Assembly (NCBI GenBank): GCA_046294915.1
Contig: JBKBOE010000072.1
Span: 1 to 12,996 of the forward strand
Direction: 5' to 3'
Source: UBA2336 sp046294915
GTDB lineage: Bacteria; Bacteroidota; Bacteroidia; Cytophagales; Cyclobacteriaceae
DNA length: 12,996 bases
Of the stretch, positions 6,349 through 12,996 are shown piece after piece. The notes below the pieces were generated by a model. It was not told the DNA's origin. It ran no database searches and saw nothing but the letters and a program-made list of their open reading frames with translations. The number at the start of each line of letters is the position of its first letter. Within the stretch, counting starts at the first letter, position 1. Position numbers and translations under genes: made by a program.

Positions 6349-7728
6349 TTAGAGCCCATGTTTTTCAAGTCTTCGGTAAAGCGAAGAGCGCGTTAGTCCT
6401 AGTTCGGCAGCTGCCTGTGTAATGTTACCGTTGAACTTTTTCAGCACTTTCCGGATAAGGAGTTTCTCTACTTCGTCCAGGTTGTACTGATCGAGATTAA
6501 GCTGGCCATCTTCTTTTACGGGTTGAACGGTAAAGGTAAAATCTTCGGGTTGCAATACGGTTCCATTACTCAGGATTACTGCCCGCTCGATGGCATGCTG
6601 GAGTTCCCGTATGTTTCCAGGCCACGGATGTTTATGCATACGTGATAAAGCACCATCGCTGATTTTGGAAACCTGCTTATTGTATTTTTCGGCATAGTGC
6701 TTTACGAAATGATTGGCCAGCAAGGGGATATCTTCCAGCCGGTCGCGCAGGGCCGGCAACTCTATTTCAATGGTGTTGATGCGGTAGAGAAGGTCTTGCC
6801 GGAATTTGTTCTCCTTAACCATGTCGTATAAGGGCAGGTTGGTGGCGCAGATTAACCGGATATCGATGGGCGTTTCTTTGTTTGAGCCAACGCGGCTCAC
6901 TTTTCGGTTTTGTAGTACCGTAAGCAGCTTTGCCTGCAAGGGCATGGAGAGGTTACCGATCTCATCAAGAAAAAGGGTGCCACCATTGGCCAGTTCAAAG
7001 CGGCCGGCACGGTCTTCTTTGGCATCTGTAAAGGCACCTTTTTTGTGTCCGAAGAGTTCGCTTTCAAACAGGGTTTCGGTAATAGAGCCCAGGTCAACGC
7101 TTACAAAGTTATCGTGGCTGCGCACAGAGTTTCGGTGAATGGCACGTGCGATCAATTCCTTTCCGGTTCCATTTTCTCCAAGTATAAGAACATTCGCATC
7201 GGTTTTCGCCACCCGGTCAATGGTTTGAAAAATCCGCTGCATCACTGAGCTTGTGCCAATGATCTCACTAAATCGGTTATTCAGTTCTTTGTTGATTTCC
7301 TGGTTTTTTATCTTCAGGTTTTCAACTTCATCGCGCGATTCGCGCAGGCGCATAGATGAATACAGTGTAGCCAGCAGTTTTTCGTTTTCCCATGGTTTTA
7401 GTACAAAATCGGTAGCACCGGCTTTGATGGCTTTAACCGCCATCTGTACATCGCCATAAGCCGTAATAAGAACAACCACTGCCGAGGGGTCAATTTCCAG
7501 AATTTTTCCGAGCCAGTAATACCCTTCGCTGCCACTGCTTACATCTTTGGTAAAGTTCATGTCGAGCAGAATCACATCATACGATTCATTGCTCATAAGG
7601 AAAGGAATGGCCTCCGGGTTCTTTTCAGTGTCCACCTGGGCGAAATGCCTCTTCAGAAACATTTTAGCTGCTTTAAGTAAATCTTCGTTGTCGTCAACAA
7701 TCAGCAGTTTGCCTTTTTTCTGTTCCAT
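6349..7728 (-). CDS. NtrC-family sigma-54-dependent response regulator
   Basis: This 459-residue protein has the three domains of a bacterial enhancer-binding protein. The receiver domain (1 to about 125) shows the acid pair Asp12-Asp13, phospho-acceptor Asp56 in V-I-L-L-D-M-N-F, Thr89 and Lys111 in F-V-L-K-P-W; a short insertion (T-K-D-V-S-S-G-S-E-G) follows Asp56. The AAA+ domain (about 155-385) has Walker A G-E-N-G-T-G-K-E (184-191), the sigma-54 contact loop G-A-F-T-D-A (231-236, a common variant of GAFTGA) and Walker B T-L-F-L-D-E (Asp255-Glu256). A Fis-type helix-turn-helix closes the protein (N-G-N-I-T-Q-A-A-A-E-L-G-L-T-R-S-S-L-Y-R). It should therefore activate sigma-54 promoters by ATP hydrolysis once phosphorylated by the adjacent kinase. 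It is divergent from the transporter genes; a dyad lies 16 bases upstream of its ATG, suggesting self-control. Confidence 0.95.
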   Translation of the reverse strand: MEQKKGKLLIVDDNEDLLKAAKMFLKRHFAQVDTEKNPEAIPFLMSNESYDVILLDMNFTKDVSSGSEGYYWLGKILEIDPSAVVVLITAYGDVQMAVKAIKAGATDFVLKPWENEKLLATLYSSMRLRESRDEVENLKIKNQEINKELNNRFSEIIGTSSVMQRIFQTIDRVAKTDANVLILGENGTGKELIARAIHRNSVRSHDNFVSVDLGSITETLFESELFGHKKGAFTDAKEDRAGRFELANGGTLFLDEIGNLSMPLQAKLLTVLQNRKVSRVGSNKETPIDIRLICATNLPLYDMVKENKFRQDLLYRINTIEIELPALRDRLEDIPLLANHFVKHYAEKYNKQVSKISDGALSRMHKHPWPGNIRELQHAIERAVILSNGTVLQPEDFTFTVQPVKEDGQLNLDQYNLDEVEKLLIRKVLKKFNGNITQAAAELGLTRSSLYRRLEKHGL

Positions 7729-7743
7729 ATCCGCTCAGTTATA

Positions 7744-7758
7744 TCCGTTTTTGGACAA
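7744..7758. promoter_or_regulatory. Candidate regulator-binding dyad, copy 1 (near response regulator start)
   Basis: TCCGTTTTTGGACAA fits TCCG-N4-CGGACA with one mismatch. It lies 16 bases upstream of the response-regulator ATG and exactly 100 bases from the matching copy at 7844. It could serve as a distal enhancer for the adaptor promoter or as an autoregulatory site for the regulator operon. Confidence 0.5.
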
Positions 7759-7842
7759 TCGCATTACAAAGTTGGTACCGAAGCCACAGGGCCTGTTTCT
7801 GGTGCATCAGCTGTGTTTTGATTGGTAATATTAGTTTATTTC

Positions 7843-7858
7843 GTCCGTAATCGGACAA
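7843..7858. promoter_or_regulatory. Candidate enhancer dyad, copy 2 (perfect arms)
   Basis: GTCCGTAATCGGACAA contains a perfect 5-base inverted repeat, GTCCG and CGGAC, around TAAT. Its centre is about 95 bases upstream of the -12 position of the sigma-54-like promoter at 7931, the normal distance for an NtrC-type activator site. Confidence 0.6.
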
Positions 7859-7877
7859 GTCCGTTCGCATTTGAACG
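7859..7877. promoter_or_regulatory. Candidate degenerate tandem copy of the dyad
   Basis: Directly after copy 2, GTCCGTTCG repeats the left half-site with a period of 16 bases, and CGTTC (7862-7866) with GAACG (7873-7877) forms an inverted repeat around 6 bases. It could allow a second regulator dimer to bind side by side, but the right half does not match the GGACA pattern. Confidence 0.35.
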
Positions 7878-7930
7878 CGATAATTTCGATTTTAGTGGAA
7901 TAAAAGCCTCTATACCCTGTTACTGGCCGT

Positions 7931-7946
7931 TGGCACGTTTGTTGGC
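7931..7946 (+). promoter_or_regulatory. Candidate sigma-54 promoter of the adaptor-ATPase unit
   Basis: TGGCACGTTTGTTGGC has a perfect -24 element (TGGCAC) and, after the correct 5 bases, TTGG where the consensus has TTGC. The predicted start of transcription is near 7957, leaving a leader of about 14 bases before the ATG at 7971. The neighbouring NtrC-type regulator makes a sigma-54 promoter expected here. The G in place of C at -12 is a real weakness. Confidence 0.5.
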
Positions 7947-7970
7947 AATGAAGGCCTGAACGCAGATGTG

Positions 7971-9221
7971 ATGGATCGTCAGATTAAAAAGAAAAAATGG
8001 ACAATTAAGCGGATATCAACCTACGGGGGTATCGGCCTTGTAGTAGTATTTGTAGGTTATCAGGCCTTGTTTGCCGACAGGCGTTCGCGGCTTAAAGTGG
8101 AGAAGGACAAGATCACGATTGCCGAAGTGAAGCGTGGTGTTTTTCAGGAATTTATTCCGCAAACCGGAACGGTTGAACCAAGCCGCACCGTTTATCTCGA
8201 TGCGGTTGAGGGCGGTACCATTAAACGAATTGTTGCTGAAAGCGGGGCCATGCTGAAGAAGGGCGATGTGATTTTGGAGTTAAGCAACCTTAACCGCGAG
8301 ATCAGCGTCCTTGATCAGGAATCAAACCTTACACAAAGTATTAATCGTATACGAGAAACACGCTTGCAGATAACACAAAATGCGTTGCGCCAGCAGGAGA
8401 GCTTAATTACCATTGATAATGCACTGGCTACGCTTACGCCTCAGTATGAGCGCCAAAAGAAACTGTATGAAAAGAAACTAATACCGAAGCAGGAGTTTGA
8501 ACGTACCGAAGCAGATTATTTTGCAAACCTGAAACGAAAAGAAATAACGTACCAGGCATATAAACTTGATTCAATTGATCGGTTAAGACAAATCGTTCAG
8601 TTGGATCAAAGCGAACGCAAGTTGCTGCAAAGCCTCGAAAACGTTGGAAAGATATTAGATAATCTGGTGGTTAAAGCGCCAATTGATGGCCAGCTCACCC
8701 GCCCCCAACTCGATGTAGGTCAAAGCGTAAATACCGGGCAGCGCTTAGGCCAGGTGGATGTGGTGGGAAGCTACAAAGTACGGGTTGAAATTGATGAATT
8801 ATATCTTCCGCGAATTGCTGAAGGGTTGCGGGCAACCACCACGTATGCCGGTAAGGAATATGAGTTGGTAATTGTTTATGTTTATCCGAATGTTACTAAC
8901 GGCCGCTTTCCGGTGGATATGAACTTTGTGAATGAAACACCACCCGGCATAAGGCGGGGCCTGTCGCTGCGGTTGCGCATTGAACTGGGCAAGTCGAGTG
9001 AAGAAGTATTGTTGCCGGTAGGCGGATTTTATAAGGATACCGGTGGCAATTGGGTGTATGTGCTGGAAGGTGATGGTAACCGGGCGGTGAAACGAAGCGT
9101 CAAACTGGGCCGGAAGAACACCGAACATTTTGAAGTACTGGATGGCTTGAAGCCGGGTGACCGGGTGATTACCTCCTCGTATGAGAACTTTGGAAACAAT
9201 GAAGTATTGTTACTGAACTGA
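7971..9221 (+). CDS. HlyD/MacA-like periplasmic adaptor of an efflux transporter
   Basis: This protein of about 416 residues is a membrane-fusion (adaptor) subunit that links an inner-membrane ABC transporter to an outer-membrane channel. One N-terminal membrane anchor (about residues 16-35, I-G-L-V-V-V-F-V-G-Y) follows a very basic cytosolic start. The first lipoyl half (T-V-Y-L-D-A-V-E-G-G-T-I-K-R-I-V, then G-D-V-I-L-E-L-S-N-L) is followed by a coiled-coil hairpin (about 115-225, rich in Gln, Glu, Leu, Arg), the second lipoyl half (V-V-K-A-P-I-D-G-Q-L-T-R, then D-V-G-Q-S-V) and beta-barrel and membrane-proximal domains ending L-K-P-G-D-R-V-I. ATG 7971 is chosen; GTG 7968 is in frame just before it. 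The ATPase gene follows after 86 bases. No TolC-like gene is in the window. Confidence 0.9.
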   Translation: MDRQIKKKKWTIKRISTYGGIGLVVVFVGYQALFADRRSRLKVEKDKITIAEVKRGVFQEFIPQTGTVEPSRTVYLDAVEGGTIKRIVAESGAMLKKGDVILELSNLNREISVLDQESNLTQSINRIRETRLQITQNALRQQESLITIDNALATLTPQYERQKKLYEKKLIPKQEFERTEADYFANLKRKEITYQAYKLDSIDRLRQIVQLDQSERKLLQSLENVGKILDNLVVKAPIDGQLTRPQLDVGQSVNTGQRLGQVDVVGSYKVRVEIDELYLPRIAEGLRATTTYAGKEYELVIVYVYPNVTNGRFPVDMNFVNETPPGIRRGLSLRLRIELGKSSEEVLLPVGGFYKDTGGNWVYVLEGDGNRAVKRSVKLGRKNTEHFEVLDGLKPGDRVITSSYENFGNNEVLLLN

Positions 9222-9307
9222 GGGTGACCGCTGTGGAACAAAAAAGAGTAGTTAACGTTTAAAACCAAATCAACGAATAAACCATCGTAAATCGAAATAC
9301 AACGACC

Positions 9308-9997
9308 ATGATCAAACTGAAGAACCTTGAAAAAGTCTACACCACCGAAGAAGTGGAAACGACTGCACTAAACAACATTAACCTGGAGATTAAGGGTGGC
9401 GAGTTTGTTGCCATTATGGGACCTTCAGGTTGTGGTAAATCAACTTTGCTGAATATTCTGGGTTTGCTCGATAATCCAACTAACGGAGAGTATTATTTCG
9501 GGGATCACGAAGTGTCGAAATATTCTGAGCGCCAGCGCGCACAATTGCGCAAAGGCTCCATTGGCTTTGTGTTCCAGAGCTTTAACCTTATTGATGAACT
9601 TACGGTTTTCGAAAACGTTGAGTTGCCGCTATTGTACATGAAGGTTCCTTCTTCCGAGCGCAAACAGCGCGTAGAGGAGGTGCTGGAGCGGATGAACATC
9701 ATGCACCGGAGAAATCACTTCCCGCAGCAACTTTCAGGCGGGCAGCAACAACGCGTGGCAATATCACGGGCTATTGTAGCAAAACCGAAAGTAATTCTAG
9801 CTGACGAACCGACTGGTAACCTCGATTCAGCTAATGGCGAAGAGGTGATGAAACTGCTGTCACAGTTAAATGAAGAGGGCACCACCATTGTTATGGTAAC
9901 CCACTCACCGTACGATGCCAATTATGCACACCGCATTGTAAACCTGTTTGACGGAAAGGTAGTGACCGAAAACATTAAAGAACAATTTCATATTTAA
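9308..9997 (+). CDS. ABC transporter ATP-binding protein (MacB/LolD-like)
   Basis: This 229-residue nucleotide-binding subunit energises the FtsX-type permeases encoded next to it, at the inner face of the cytoplasmic membrane. It has Walker A G-P-S-G-C-G-K-S-T (38-46), the Q-loop Gln90 in F-V-F-Q-S-F-N-L-I, the signature L-S-G-G-Q-Q-Q-R-V-A-I-S-R-A (142-155), Walker B V-I-L-A-D-E-P-T-G-N-L-D with Glu167, and the switch His199 in M-V-T-H-S. The G-N-L-D-S D-loop and the long T-V-F-E-N-V-E-L-P-L-L-Y stretch are typical of the MacB/LolD/FtsE group. All catalytic residues are present. It is separated by 86 bases from the adaptor gene with no visible terminator, so it is probably read from the same promoter, and it is followed by a terminator. 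Confidence 0.95.
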   Translation: MIKLKNLEKVYTTEEVETTALNNINLEIKGGEFVAIMGPSGCGKSTLLNILGLLDNPTNGEYYFGDHEVSKYSERQRAQLRKGSIGFVFQSFNLIDELTVFENVELPLLYMKVPSSERKQRVEEVLERMNIMHRRNHFPQQLSGGQQQRVAISRAIVAKPKVILADEPTGNLDSANGEEVMKLLSQLNEEGTTIVMVTHSPYDANYAHRIVNLFDGKVVTENIKEQFHI

Positions 9998-10021
9998 TTT
10001 TTACGGTTTAGGTTGTTAAGT

Positions 10022-10054
10022 ACCCTGGCGGGAAACTGCCGGGGTTCTTTTTTT
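10022..10054 (+). terminator. Intrinsic terminator after the ATPase gene
   Basis: ACCCTGGC (10022-10029) pairs with GCCGGGGT (10038-10045) over 8 base pairs including one T-G wobble, with an 8-base loop, and is followed by a T-rich run to 10054 interrupted by one C. It lies 24 bases after the stop codon and separates the ATPase gene from the permease gene. Confidence 0.75.
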
Positions 10055-10062
10055 ATTCTCCT

Positions 10063-10077
10063 TCCATTACCGGACAG
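10063..10077. promoter_or_regulatory. Candidate enhancer dyad, copy 3 (upstream of permease)
   Basis: TCCATTACCGGACAG fits TCCG-N4-CGGACA with one mismatch. Its centre is about 94 bases upstream of the -12 position of the sigma-54-like element at 10150, nearly the same spacing as copy 2 to its promoter. The right half also pairs with a following half-site (GGACAG and CTGTTC, 10072-10087, one mismatch). Confidence 0.5.
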
Positions 10078-10149
10078 TCACCTGTTCATGATTGTACATC
10101 TGCGACAGGGTATCCACCGTTTTTAAACTGATTAGGGCGTAAAATGTAC

Positions 10150-10164
10150 TGGCACTTTCTTTGG
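10150..10164 (+). promoter_or_regulatory. Candidate sigma-54 promoter of the permease unit
   Basis: TGGCACTTTCTTTGG has the same form as the element at 7931: perfect TGGCAC, 5 bases, TTGG. The predicted transcription start is near 10176, about 43 bases before the permease ATG. Together with the terminator upstream it would make the permease a separate sigma-54 unit. As at 7931, the -12 base is G instead of C. Confidence 0.45.
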
Positions 10165-10218
10165 GAAGACGCAACCTGTTGTCTCCATTAACCGTCTTAC
10201 ATCCGTAACCAACCCGGC

Positions 10219-12603
10219 ATGATTAAAAACTACCTGCTTATTACTTTTCGAAGTATGATGAAGAACAAGGTTCACATCTTCGTCAATATTCTGGGAATGG
10301 CCGTTGCTATTGCCTGCTGCATTGTGGGTTATTATAACTACGAGTTTAATGCAAGTTTTGATGAATACCATGAAAACCGGGAATCGATTTACCGGGTAAA
10401 CCTCGTCAGGGAGTTCCAGGGAAAACTTACCGAATACGGTTACGTGCCATTGCCTTTAGGAGAAGTATTGCGGGAGAATGTTAAAGAGGTTGAAGCCGTA
10501 ACCCGGTATTCCAGTAACTATGCCGATGTGCGTATCGGGGATGAGATTTTTGATGCAAGTCTGGCGTACGTAGATCCCGACTTCATGACCATGTTCACCC
10601 TGGAGATAGCAGAGGGTTCGTTACAGGCCATTCACGATAAATCCCGCGTGCTAATAAGCGAGGAACTGGCCTTTCGTTTATACGGAACTTCGCAAGCGGT
10701 AGGAAAACCGTTTACTCATATTCTTACCGAAGGGCGTGTACAGGAGTATGAAGTGGGAGGTGTTTATAAATTACCCCCAACCAACTCTAGTTTTAACGAC
10801 CATGCGTTTACAAATTATGAGAACTATTGGGCTATTAATTCTGAATTCAAACAAGGTGCTAACTGGTATTACCGCAACACGGTGTTTGTTCAGTTAAAAG
10901 ACGGTACCCGGATTACTACTATTGAAGATCAGCTAAAACCATTTAAAGACAATAACAATAAGGTTAGGGAAGATTTTGTCATCAGCGGGTTTACGCTTGA
11001 CCCATTTGTGGGTATGGCTGTTCGTGATGAGTACAACGATCGTCCCGGCACCTGGACACGCGGTGCATCACCGTTGGCTGCTGTTGTTGGCGTGGGTGTA
11101 ATGGGTATTTTCATATTGCTGATTGCCTGTTTTAACCTCACCAATACATCCATAGCCATATCCTCGCGCAGGTTAAAAGAAATCGGTATCCGTAAAGTAA
11201 TGGGCGGCATGCGCCAGCAATTGATTATTCAGTTTGTAGGCGAAACCATGCTGGTGTGCTTCGTTGCTTTGTTGCTGGGAATGGTCATTGCTGAGTGGGT
11301 ATTGCTCCCTGCATTCAATGCCTTATGGCCCTACATGAAGCTAACTACGAACTATTTGGGTAAACCCGACTTTACCATTGTAATGATTTTGATGTTGCTG
11401 TTTACCGGGCTTTTGGCCGGCAGTTATCCGGCTTTTTACATCAGCAAGTTTCAGCCTACGGCAATCCTGAAAGGAAAATTAAAGTTTGGTGGTACCAATT
11501 ATTTTACCCGTGTTCTTCTGGCGCTTCAGTTTTCCATTTCATTGATAGGAATAGTATGCAGTATAGCCTTCATTGATAATGCAAAGTACCAGCGCGAATT
11601 TGATATGGGCTTTAAACAAAAGCAGGTATTGTTTACCTGGGTCAACAGCGAATCAGAATTTAATGCCCTTCGCAATGTGATGGCCCAAAACCCAGATGTT
11701 CTTTCCATTGCCGGTTCTGAGCATCATCTGTTCTCAAGCCTGTATAATGACCCGATTAAACATGAAGAAAGAGAAATCGAAGTGGATATTATGCACGTTG
11801 GCGACAACTACCTTGCCACAGCCGGCCTTACCCTTTTGCAGGGGCGCGATTTCATAAAAGATTCAGAAACCGATCGGAAAGAGTCGGTAATTATTACTGA
11901 GCGTGTAGCCTCGCTTTTTGGTTGGGATAAGCCCCTGGGTAAGGAAATCTTCTGGATGGACACTGTTAAGTTGTATGTGGTAGGTGTAGTGAAGGAAATT
12001 TATAATAATGGATTATGGGAAGAGGCTGATCCAATGGTCATCCGGTATACCTCACCGGATAAGTACAAACACCTGTTGCTTACTGCCAGTGTTGATAAGA
12101 TCGTTGGCGTAAACACCTATATGGAAGAAAAGTGGAAGGAAATTTTCCCAAACCGGAAATTTTCCAGTCGCTACATGGACGACCAGTTAGTGGAGGCTAA
12201 TACGGTGAACAACAACATTGTGAAGATGTTCATCTTCCTGGGTATTGTGGCAGTACTCCTCTCCATCACCGGATTGTTTACACTCGTTTCGTTAAATATT
12301 ATTAAGAAGATGAAGGAAATTGGTGTGCGCAAAATGCTGGGCGCTTCAATTGCAAATATTTCCCGTGTTATCAATACGGAGTTTGCGGTTATTCTGTTGG
12401 TTGCTTGCCTGTTGGGTTCATGGGGTGGTGCCTGGATGTCGGAGATGCTAATGAACAGCATTTGGGACTATTACCAAAAGGCCACGCTTACTACCCTGGT
12501 TGTGTCATCTGTACTAATTCTTGCCGTTTCAGCCTTAACGGTAAGTTTTAAAACCTACAATACCGCACGCATGAATCCGGTGAATGTGTTGCGTGATGAG
12601 TAG
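10219..12603 (+). CDS. FtsX/MacB-type ABC transporter permease (794 aa)
   Basis: This large inner-membrane permease belongs to the duplicated FtsX-type family common in Bacteroidota. It begins with the signature M-I-K-N-Y-L-L-I-T-F-R-S-M and a first membrane helix (about 19-40), followed by a large MacB-like periplasmic domain (about 45-285). A block of three membrane helices lies at about 290-410, containing the conserved cytosolic coupling segment S-S-R-R-L-K-E-I-G-I-R-K-V-M-G-G. A second unit repeats this: a helix near 435-455, a second periplasmic domain, and a final helix block with K-K-M-K-E-I-G-V-R-K-M-L-G-A, ending in the typical tail N-P-V-N-V-L-R-D-E. About eight helices are expected. 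It works with the ATPase at 9308 and probably the adaptor at 7971. Whether it moves lipids, lipoproteins, peptides or drugs cannot be told. Confidence 0.93.
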   Translation: MIKNYLLITFRSMMKNKVHIFVNILGMAVAIACCIVGYYNYEFNASFDEYHENRESIYRVNLVREFQGKLTEYGYVPLPLGEVLRENVKEVEAVTRYSSNYADVRIGDEIFDASLAYVDPDFMTMFTLEIAEGSLQAIHDKSRVLISEELAFRLYGTSQAVGKPFTHILTEGRVQEYEVGGVYKLPPTNSSFNDHAFTNYENYWAINSEFKQGANWYYRNTVFVQLKDGTRITTIEDQLKPFKDNNNKVREDFVISGFTLDPFVGMAVRDEYNDRPGTWTRGASPLAAVVGVGVMGIFILLIACFNLTNTSIAISSRRLKEIGIRKVMGGMRQQLIIQFVGETMLVCFVALLLGMVIAEWVLLPAFNALWPYMKLTTNYLGKPDFTIVMILMLLFTGLLAGSYPAFYISKFQPTAILKGKLKFGGTNYFTRVLLALQFSISLIGIVCSIAFIDNAKYQREFDMGFKQKQVLFTWVNSESEFNALRNVMAQNPDVLSIAGSEHHLFSSLYNDPIKHEEREIEVDIMHVGDNYLATAGLTLLQGRDFIKDSETDRKESVIITERVASLFGWDKPLGKEIFWMDTVKLYVVGVVKEIYNNGLWEEADPMVIRYTSPDKYKHLLLTASVDKIVGVNTYMEEKWKEIFPNRKFSSRYMDDQLVEANTVNNNIVKMFIFLGIVAVLLSITGLFTLVSLNIIKKMKEIGVRKMLGASIANISRVINTEFAVILLVACLLGSWGGAWMSEMLMNSIWDYYQKATLTTLVVSSVLILAVSALTVSFKTYNTARMNPVNVLRDE

Positions 12604-12727
12604 TGCTCATGCTAGTAAAATTTAAGTTTCAGGCATTGAACCTGTAACCTATACGCAGCATGTACGTCTAAGCCATACCTTCCTAAACCTGTTTGTGAAT
12701 TTCGTTTCATATCCTAATTAGTTTAGT

Positions 12728-12996
12728 ATGCTAAAGAACTATATCATCATTGCCATTCGGAATATTCTTAAACATCGGGTGTTCTCTTTCATCAATATTT
12801 TTGGACTGGCGGTAGCTATGTCCATTTGTATGATCATCATGATGCTGGTGGCCGATCAGCTAATGTACGATCGTCATAATCCCAACCGGGATAGAATCTA
12901 TCGCATCACCACCCGTATGGTTGATCCTAATAATAAATTGGAGATTGGGAATCCTTATGCCACGGCAACTTTACCAGTGAGGGACGAGTTGCTAAA
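12728..12996 (+). CDS. Second FtsX/MacB-type permease, 3' end outside window
   Basis: The first 89 residues of a paralogue of the preceding permease are present and the frame is open at the window end. The start M-L-K-N-Y-I-I-I-A-I-R-N-I-L-K parallels M-I-K-N-Y-L-L-I-T-F-R-S-M-M-K of the first copy. A membrane helix (about 18-42, I-N-I-F-G-L-A-V-A-M-S-I-C-M-I-I) and the opening of the periplasmic domain (Y-D-R-H-N-P-N-R-D-R-I-Y-R-I) follow. The gap of 124 bases after the first permease (12604-12727) holds no clear terminator and no sigma-54-like element, so it is probably read through from 10176. Tandem permease paralogues sharing one ATPase are usual for this family in Bacteroidota. Confidence 0.9.
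   Translation, partial: MLKNYIIIAIRNILKHRVFSFINIFGLAVAMSICMIIMMLVADQLMYDRHNPNRDRIYRITTRMVDPNNKLEIGNPYATATLPVRDELL

Noticed and set aside
6806..7138. Plus-strand ORFs inside the response regulator and kinase genes
   Set aside because: They are antisense shadows of strongly conserved coding sequence; none has motifs or its own start context.
7896..7970. In-frame upstream extension of the adaptor (open back to 7896, hydrophobic L-L-L-A-V-G-T-F-V-G)
   Set aside because: No start codon of the usual type lies in it, and it overlaps the candidate promoter; the basic stretch plus membrane anchor after ATG 7971 is already a complete N-terminus.
12632..12646. CAGG-N7-CCTG inverted repeat between the two permease genes
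   Set aside because: The stem is only about four base pairs and no T run follows, so it is not supported as a terminator.
1..12996. CRISPR arrays, tRNA/rRNA genes, insertion sequences, prophage or defence modules
   Set aside because: I saw no regularly spaced repeats, tRNA-like cloverleaf, rRNA stretch, transposase or integrase; the HNH gene alone is not evidence of mobility.

Overview
The window looks like chromosomal DNA of a Bacteroidota bacterium, most likely of the Cytophagales group. This rests on protein style: a hotdog thioesterase/SmpB/NlpC-P60 series, a TPR-bearing partner of an ECF-like sigma factor, and ~800-residue FtsX-type permeases in series. It also rests on the rarity of Shine-Dalgarno sequences and on base composition in the mid-40s % G+C. 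The genus cannot be told from the sequence alone.

Layout. 1-2124 (+) is a housekeeping run: the 3' end of a FlK-like hotdog thioesterase, smpB, an NlpC/P60-like protein whose catalytic cysteine position is proline, and an HNH nuclease. 2136-3493 (-) is a sigma-70-family (ECF-like) sigma factor followed by a single-pass membrane protein with TPRs, a probable anti-sigma or signalling partner. Divergent from it is a 73-residue exported peptide ending in a strong terminator. Next come the orphan 3' end of a caspase-like gene (probable pseudogene) and a lipoprotein gene.

4984-7728 (-) encodes a two-component system: a histidine kinase with almost no periplasmic domain and an NtrC-type (sigma-54-activating) response regulator. 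Divergent from it, 7971 to the window end (+) encodes a MacA/HlyD-like membrane-fusion adaptor, a MacB/LolD-like ATPase, a full-length FtsX/MacB-type permease and the start of a second, paralogous permease.

Main observation. The two larger intergenic regions of the transporter locus share one regulatory layout. Each holds an imperfect dyad, TCCG-N4-CGGACA, centred about 95 bp upstream of a sigma-54-like -24/-12 element (TGGCAC-N5-TTGG). One lies before the adaptor gene and one before the permease gene, which is cut off from the ATPase gene by an intrinsic terminator. A further dyad copy lies 16 bp upstream of the regulator's own start codon. The simplest model is that the adjacent NtrC-type regulator binds these sites and switches on the transporter in two separate transcription units while possibly controlling itself. 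The kinase without a sensor domain plus FtsX-type permeases resembles, in logic only, the Bce-type envelope-stress modules of Firmicutes. I did not find a wholly unknown system; this regulatory circuit is the strongest candidate for something not yet described.
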